Origin: Tuctoria greenei
Lineage: Eukaryota; Streptophyta; Magnoliopsida; Poales; Poaceae
DNA: 64,000 nt
Assembly: GCA_036927565.1 (NCBI GenBank)
Contig: JAYESD010000009.1
Span: forward strand, 153,410,929 to 153,474,928
Direction: 5' to 3'
Shown here: positions 58,498 to 64,000 of the stretch, piece by piece
How positions within the stretch are numbered: position 1 is the first letter of the stretch
Layout: the number at the start of each line of letters is the position of its first letter
The notes under the pieces: model-generated
Database searches by the model: none
What the model was told of the DNA's origin: nothing
What the model saw: the letters and a program-made list of their open reading frames with translations, nothing else
Made by a program: the position numbers and the translations under genes

Positions 58498-59776
58498 GAC
58501 TCTCTCTTTGTAGCTCCCGCTTGTATCCTCTCTTCTTTTTCTCTAATTTTGTAATCTCTTGTCTCCAGATTAATGAAATCCAAGAATTTTATGAATTTCA
58601 TTTTTGTCTTCAACACCTTTGTCCCACTTGGCCCCTTGGTAGATGTACACAATTTGATTGTGAACATGTACCAAGAGGATGTAGCATTTTGCGCGCTTCA
58701 AACTTGTAGTTTGTAGGTCCGAAGTCGCCGATAGTAGGGGCCCCTAACGTTGTCGGAGCTTAGTAGCTCCGGCAGTGACCCTTGTCAACACGTAGAGCAT
58801 CAATGGTTAGTCTTCTGGGGTTGTTGGAGCTTGGTAGCTCCGGCAGCGACCATTGTAAACACGCGGTGCGTCGACAACAGACCCCAATCGGGAGTCTTCC
58901 CACCATCTTTTCTTCACGCTAACGACTGACCCCCTGGATTTGCCAGAACTTTGTAGCTCCGGCGATGTCTACTATCAATGTTTGAAACATCGACAGTAGA
59001 CCACCTTAGGGGGTGTTGGAGCTTTGATAGCTCCGGCTTCATCCACCATCATCATGAGATCTTTAATTTTCTTGCACACTGAAGTCAAGAAAAACAGTAA
59101 AATCCATTTCCTATCTTTAACTCGTTTGCATCTTACTATTCCCGAAAGAAATTTTTAGGTCGAACGCAACTCTACATACAATCAAGTGTATTGGCTTGTT
59201 TCCTCCAGGTCCGATCGTTTCTGGACTCGCCTTACTTCGGCCTGTCGGGGTGTAGGTAGAGTGGCGTACTTAGGATGCAGGACCAGGCTAAGTCGATAGC
59301 ACACTCCGAACCTAGATTGGCTTGGCGGCATTCGGAAGAGTAGACCATTAACAATGTTTAGACCCGGAATAGTTGACAATGTAACTTGAATTATATATGA
59401 ATTGGTCGAGCTAAAGTTTCTTAAGAATTGCACAACTTTGTTATAGACAAGAAAGAGAAAAATAAAAAATATTGAGCCTATACAAAATAAATGCATGTGG
59501 AGTCTGTTTTCACACAATGATGCCTTTCATTATAGGTCTAGGGTACAGGGGAAACAAGTACACTCTTAGGGTACGGAACCAGGCTAAGTGTGTTGCATTT
59601 CTCGTTTGACCCAAGGTAGCTAGCTACACTTTTAGTTCTGAGGCTGCGACAAGTGTTGCCAGAACTTTGTGGACCTTCCGGGGAAGGTCCGTCTATTCTC
59701 CCGAAGGAGCTACCCGACTCTGTACAATGACTCTATAACATACATCACATGCAACTACAGACTCACCTCCGTGATA
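58498..59776. other. Spacer of A between accessory ORF and pol
   Basis: No gene is seen. Four imperfect units near 58757, 58823, 58950 and 59018 carry the hairpin word GGAGCTT(T/G)GTAGCTCCGGC. A second duplicated phrase, GGACCAGGCTAAGT or GAACCAGGCTAAGT, occurs near 59280 and 59577. The two genes converge on this spacer from opposite strands, so it must hold both 3' ends. Confidence 0.6.
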
Positions 59777-61514
59777 TTAAGCGTAGAACTTACGGAGGTG
59801 ATCATTGTTCCAAGGATTAGGGAGAGGTGTCCCATCCTCGGTTTCTGAGCGAACGCATCCGGGACGGGATACTTTGATCACTCGAAAGGGTTCTTCCCAG
59901 CTGGGGGATATTTTGTTTAACCCTTCTCGAGTTTGTATTCTCCATAGCACCAGATCGCCTTCCTCGAGCAATCGGTTGTGAACATGCCTTTGGTGATAGC
60001 ATCGAAGAGCTTGGCAGTATCGGGCATTCCGAATAGCTGCTCGGCACCTTCCCTCTTCAACAAGGTCAAGGTCTTCACGCCGGAGCTGGTCCTGCGTGGC
60101 ATCGTCGAAGGTCCGGACCCGGAGTGACCCCAAGGTGATTTCCAGAGGAAGGACTGCTTCAGCTTCGTACACCGGGAAGAAGGGTGTCTCTCCAGTTGAC
60201 CAGTTTGGAGTTGTCCTGTTGGCCCATAGTGTGGGCAAAAGCTCTTCGATCCAGTTGGCTCCATGTTTTTTCAGGCGCTCATATGTGCGCATCTTGAGTC
60301 CTTTTAGGATTTCTGCATTTGCTCTCTTAGCTTGGACATTGCTTGCCAGGTGAGCTACAGAAGCGTAGTTGACTTGAATACCGAGGTCTTCACAATATCC
60401 TTGGAATGCAGAGCTTGTGAATTGGGTCCCGTTATCAGTTATGATCTTGTTTGGGACTCCAAAACTGGATACGATGGACTACAAGAAGTTGATAGCTGAT
60501 TGCTTATTTATTGTCACAACTGGAGTTGCTTCCGGCCACTTGGTCAACTTGTCGATGGCAACGTACAGGAACTTGTAACCTCCGACGGCTCTTGGGAAAG
60601 GTCCCAAGATATCCATCCCCCACACAACGAATGGCCATGTAGGAGGTATCATTTGTAGAGATTGAGCTGGTGTGTGAATTTGCTTTGCATGGAACTGGCA
60701 TGCTTTGCATTTCTTCACTAGCTCAGTTGCATCCTAGAGTGTTGTAGGCCAGTAAAAACCATGCCGGAAGGCTTTACCGACCAGCGTGCGGGAAGACGCG
60801 TGGTTACCACACTCGCCTCCATGGATTTCTACGAGGATCTTACAGCCTTCTTCCCTTGTAATGCACCGCATTAGGACGCCGTTGGCACCACGCCGGTAGA
60901 GATCCCCTTCTGCCAGTGTGTATCTTTTAGCCAATCTGACTATCCGGTTAGCGGATACATTATCTTCAGGAAGGAAATTGTCTTTCAAGTAGCTCCGGAT
61001 CTCCGATATCCATGCATCAGAGCTAACTTGAGGATTTGAGTCTTGCGTGTTGGGTTGCTCGGAGCTTCCTGCAGCACCTACGACCCTTGATGGACGCCAT
61101 GGTAACAGGGCCATCGGGACCGCGAGCTTCGAGGTGTTGGTCTTGCCCCCTTCGCTCAGTTCGGCAGGCTGAGCGGTTGGTCTTGACAATCTTCGGATGA
61201 AGGTTCCATCAGGAGCCGGAGCTCTGGTTGAAGCTTTCATCGAGAGTTCGTCAGCTTCAGCGTTGTTGAGATGCTCGACATGGCAAAGATCCAGGACGTC
61301 AAAGTCCTTCTGAAGCTTCTGGACTTCAAGTACGTATGCAGCTAGTTGAGGGTTGTTGCAGCAGCATTCACCTTTGAATTGTTTTATGACGAGCTGCGAG
61401 TCACCCTTTACCAACAGCTGCTTGACACCATATGATATTGCCACCTTGAGCCCATACATTAGTGCTTCATACTCCGCCATGTTGTTGGTCGCCTTGAAGT
61501 CAAGGTGAATCATG
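59777..61514 (-). pseudogene. Tat A pol: second RNase H and integrase
   Basis: Minus strand. The second RNase H (61513 downwards: ATNNMAEYEALMYGL, VKGDSQLVIKQ, NAEADELS) lacks its N-terminus because a hAT element interrupts it. The integrase zinc-binding motif follows (HGGECGNHASSRTL, CKACQFHAKQ), then the catalytic core (WGMDILGPFP, IDKLTKWPEA, TDNGTQFTS) and a C-terminal domain (WRIQTREGLNKISPSWEEPF to HLRKFYA at 59777). A TAG near 60734 and one near 60479 look like CAG-to-TAG changes, and conserved prolines and glycines in the ASVAHLASN stretch are also altered in a C-to-T/G-to-A manner. Confidence 0.85.
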
Positions 61515-61522
61515 TATTTGAC
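61515..61522. other. 8-bp target duplication of the hAT element (left)
   Basis: TATTTGAC is repeated at 62195-62202, directly outside the element ends. Confidence 0.95.
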
Positions 61523-62194
61523 TAGGGATGAAAACGGTCGGAAACGGACGGGAAAATAGTGAAATCATTTTCATTTTCATATAAACTTTCCGGAATCGGA
61601 ATCGGAAACGATATCATCGGAAACGGTTACGGTATCGGAAATTTCGGAAATATCGAAAATGGGTACATCGGATCGAAAGTATGTCGATATCAGAATGGTT
61701 TCAAATTTATTCAGAATCAATACACCAAAATATTATTCATCTATAACATCAACAACTTAAGTACAAAATATGAGACAACAACTTTTACTTTCATTTTATA
61801 AAAAAATTTCAATATGAAACGAAATCACTTTAGAAACACATTTTACAGTAAATAAATATTTGTATATAATTAAAGTTAACTTCTTATACAAACCAGTGAC
61901 CAAATAAAAAATTTAAAAAATTGAGTTTATTACATGTCAGTCCATTAGACCCAACCTACTATTCAGAAATTATTCAGTTATTGTTCGGAAATTTTCTATT
62001 AAAATACGGTATTCCGACAATTCTGTCGGAAATCAGCCCAAATCGTTTCCGTTCCGTTTACCAAATTTCAACGTCCGATAAAAACGGTAATTGGATCGAA
62101 AATTTCGGAAATTGTCAAAAATGATAATTGCATCGGAAATTTTCGAAAACGACATCAGACGGTACGGGAATTTACCGTACCGTTTTCATCCCTA
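61523..62194. mobile_element. Non-autonomous hAT element, 672 bp
   Basis: Ends TAGGGATGAAAACGGT and, inverted, ACCGTTTTCATCCCTA; 8-bp target duplication TATTTGAC, the hallmark of hAT. Subterminal regions repeat TCGGAAA and CGGTACGG words. The centre is AT-rich with no transposase. It interrupts the second RNase H of element A. Confidence 0.9.
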
Positions 62195-62202
62195 TATTTG
62201 AC

Positions 62203-64000
62203 CTTCTCCCCGGTCGGAGCGAGGAGAAGGACTCCAGCTTCGGCCCCTGCTTCTGCACGGAGCCGTCGAAGTAGAGAGTCCAGTGAGGCTTGGTGAAAAC
62301 CGGAACCTTGGGTTACAGCTTCTGCTCACTGGGGCCCCAGGATTTGATGGAGAGGGGGTCCATTCCGCCACAAAGTCCGTCAATGCTTGACTCTTGATCG
62401 CTTGTCTTGAGATGAATTCAAGGTCAAACTTGGACAATTCCGCTACCCACTTTGCAATGTTCCCAGTAGAGTTGGGGTTATGCAAGATTGCACGAAGTGG
62501 ATAAGAAGTTACCACTGAAATCTTGTGAGCTTGGAAGTAGTGTCGGAGCTTCCTAGAGGCAATAAGGACTGCGTAGAGCAGCTCATGCACCTCCAGGTAT
62601 CGAGTCTTGGCGTCATGAAGTACTTCACTGATGAAGTACACTAGGCGTTGGACTGTTCGGACCGTCCCTAAGGGACCTGAAGCTTCCTCCTCATCAACCC
62701 GGACCCTCCCGGAGGGGTCCGGACCTTGTTCGGGGACCTCTAGGTTCGTGCTGGAGAAACCCGAACCTTCTTCTAAAGTGATCCGGACCTTCCTAGAGGG
62801 GTCCGAATCTTGTTGCTCAGCAACAGTGACTTCTTCATTTGAAGAAGGTTGATCCTCTGGCATCCCGCCTTGGGGATCAGGGTCCGGGAGCTGGGACCCA
62901 GACTCTTCTTCATCTAGCTCCGGACCCTCCCAAAGGGGTCTGGACTCCTGAACTGGAGATGGTTCTGGTCTTTCCGCAACTAGGACCATGCTGACAACTT
63001 CTTCAGTTGCTGAAATGTAAAGCAGAAGTGGCTCACCAGGATTCGGAGCTACCAAGGTTGGTAGAGTGGTGAGGAGTTGCTTCAGCTCCTGGAATGCCTT
63101 TTCTGCTTCTTCAAACCAATGAAATGGTCTAGACTTCCTCAATAACTTGAAAAAGGGTAGCGCCCATTCCGCCAGTCTTGAGATGAACTGGCTGAGGGCA
63201 GCTAGACACCCAGTCAGCTTCTTGACGTCCTTGACGCGGGCTGGTGGTCGCATGTATTCAATAGCTTTAATCTTCGCCGGATTCGCTTCTATTCCTCGGC
63301 GGTTCACCAAGAATCCAAGAAGCTTTCCGGAGCTAACCCCGAAGACACACTTGTCTGGGTTCAGCTACGTGCGTGTGACTCGCAACTTGTTGAAGACAGC
63401 TTGCAAGGTGTCAAGGAATGACTCCTTGTTCTTGATCTTGACGACGATGTCATCGACGTACACTTCCACTACATCTCTGGCGAGCTCTCCAAAAGTTTTG
63501 TACATAGCTCGCACAAACGTTGAAGCAGCGTTCTTGAGATCGAATGGCATGGCAGTGTAACAATATAATCCATCTACTGTGATGAAGGAAGTATGCTCTT
63601 CATCTTCCCTAGACATTCTGATTTGATGATACCCAGAATATGCGTCTAGGAAACACAGTAATTCGCACCTGGAGGTGGAATCCACTATCTGATCTATTCT
63701 AGGTAGTGGAGGATCTTTTGGACATGCCTTATTCAGTGTAGTGTAGTCGATACACATCCGAAGCTTCTCGCCGACCTTGGGTACAACGACTGGGTTTGCC
63801 AGCCATTTTGGGTGGAAGACTTCTCGAATGAATCCAGCTTCGACAAACTTCTTCACTTCTTGACGTATGAAGTTTTGTTGCTCTACTGATTGCTTCTGAG
63901 GCTTCTGATGTACAGGCCGAGCATCGGGATAAATCTTCAGATTGTGCTCGATCATTTCCCTAGGGATCCCAAGCATTTGTGACGGTTGCCAGGCAAACAC
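62203..64000 (-). pseudogene. Tat A pol: RT and RNase H
   Basis: Minus strand from the right edge: RT (IPREMIEHNL, GFIREVFHPKWLANPVVVPK, RMCIDYTTLNKACPKD, YVDDIVVK) to a TAG at 63365-63367, then open from 63310. The connection and RNase H follow (LTGCLAALSQFISRLAEW, LLLYISATEEVVSMVLVAER, VYFISEVLHDAKTRYLEVHELLYAVLIASRKLRHYF, SQALTDFVAEW). Between VLVAER and VYFISEVL lies an acidic insertion of roughly 100 residues, far longer than the short loop usual here. Near 62335 the frame changes, and the start of the second RNase H (LYFDGS) is in another frame up to the hAT insertion. The other part of this pol is at 59777-61514. Confidence 0.85.
62640..62985 (-). repeat. Repetitive acidic insert within RNase H coding
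   Basis: The DNA repeats GG(G/A)TCCGGACC and CCCTCC(C/T)(G/A)GAGGGG words about every 60-90 bp. On the coding strand it gives repeated DPSRKVRITLEEGSG and DPSGRVRVDEEEASG units with several DPD/EEE runs. It lies between the first and second strands of RNase H. Confidence 0.7.

Larger units (their letters stand above)
20540..64000 (-). mobile_element. Tat-lineage Ty3/gypsy element (A), host of nested insertions
   Basis: On the minus strand, pol enters from the right edge and ends at 59777. A spacer follows, then an accessory ORF lying on the opposite strand, then polypurine tract and 3' LTR at the left. Two RNase H domains (the usual one and a second, plant-type one before integrase) and the antisense accessory ORF are traits of the Tat lineage as known from grass elements. 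Three insertions split it: copia E, Tekay C and a hAT element, all with target duplications. The 5' LTR and gag lie beyond 64000. A is older than everything nested within it. Confidence 0.8.

Overview
The window is plant nuclear DNA, most likely from a grass. It is almost entirely transposable elements: Athila-, Tat- and Tekay-type Ty3/gypsy elements, Sirevirus-like Ty1/copia elements, a CACTA (En/Spm) transposon, hAT-type elements and Stowaway-like MITEs. The only sequence that might be host coding is a short unidentified remnant at about 5241-5638. No rRNA, tRNA gene, CRISPR array or prokaryotic feature was seen. No wholly new system is evident. The value lies in how the elements are nested, decayed and regulated. 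Species cannot be named from this sequence.

Layout. (1) 1-5240: minus-strand Athila-type element with a 1.67 kb LTR (TGTTGAC...GTCAACA), a primer-binding site, gag and protease, then a separate Athila ORF-1-like piece. No reverse transcriptase or integrase is visible. (2) 5241-10167: intergenic mosaic with an unknown coding remnant, several MITE-like foldbacks, an (AT)n microsatellite, and a 0.45 kb sequence repeated directly. (3) About 10168-15750: CACTA transposon with a frameshifted TNP2-type transposase gene, about 19 subterminal repeats of roughly 70 bp, and a CACTACAAGG terminus at 15750. Its left terminus was not found. (4) 15751-20539: an old, heavily mutated Sirevirus-like copia remnant (F). 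(5) 20540 to beyond 64000: a minus-strand Tat-lineage gypsy element (A) that hosts everything to its right.

Nested structure inside A, supported by target-site duplications. A carries copia element E (23293-44112, TSD CCTTC). E carries Tekay chromovirus B (26814-37337, TSD GTGAG). A also carries Tekay chromovirus C (45360-57823, TSD CTGGG). C carries a small non-autonomous LTR element D (52884-54794, TSD GAGGG). A hAT-type element (61523-62194, TSD TATTTGAC) interrupts the second RNase H of A. Removing the insertions leaves A with a 3' LTR at 20540-21395, a polypurine tract, an antisense accessory ORF in three pieces, a spacer, and pol on the minus strand running off the right edge.

How the pieces relate. 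Every pol gene is damaged to some degree. B is the most intact, with one in-frame stop and two 2845 bp LTRs. Many stops in A, E, F and the Athila element look like C-to-T changes, as expected for methylated silenced repeats. Unrelated elements share short regulatory words: Tekay B/C and copia F share near-palindromes of the CGGACTAGTCCG type, while Tat A and copia E share AGCTCCGG/AGGTCCG words. The TATA box of the A LTR sits in the loop of a perfect 12-bp inverted repeat. Positions were counted by hand from the sequence. Family names rest on recognised motifs, not on database searches.
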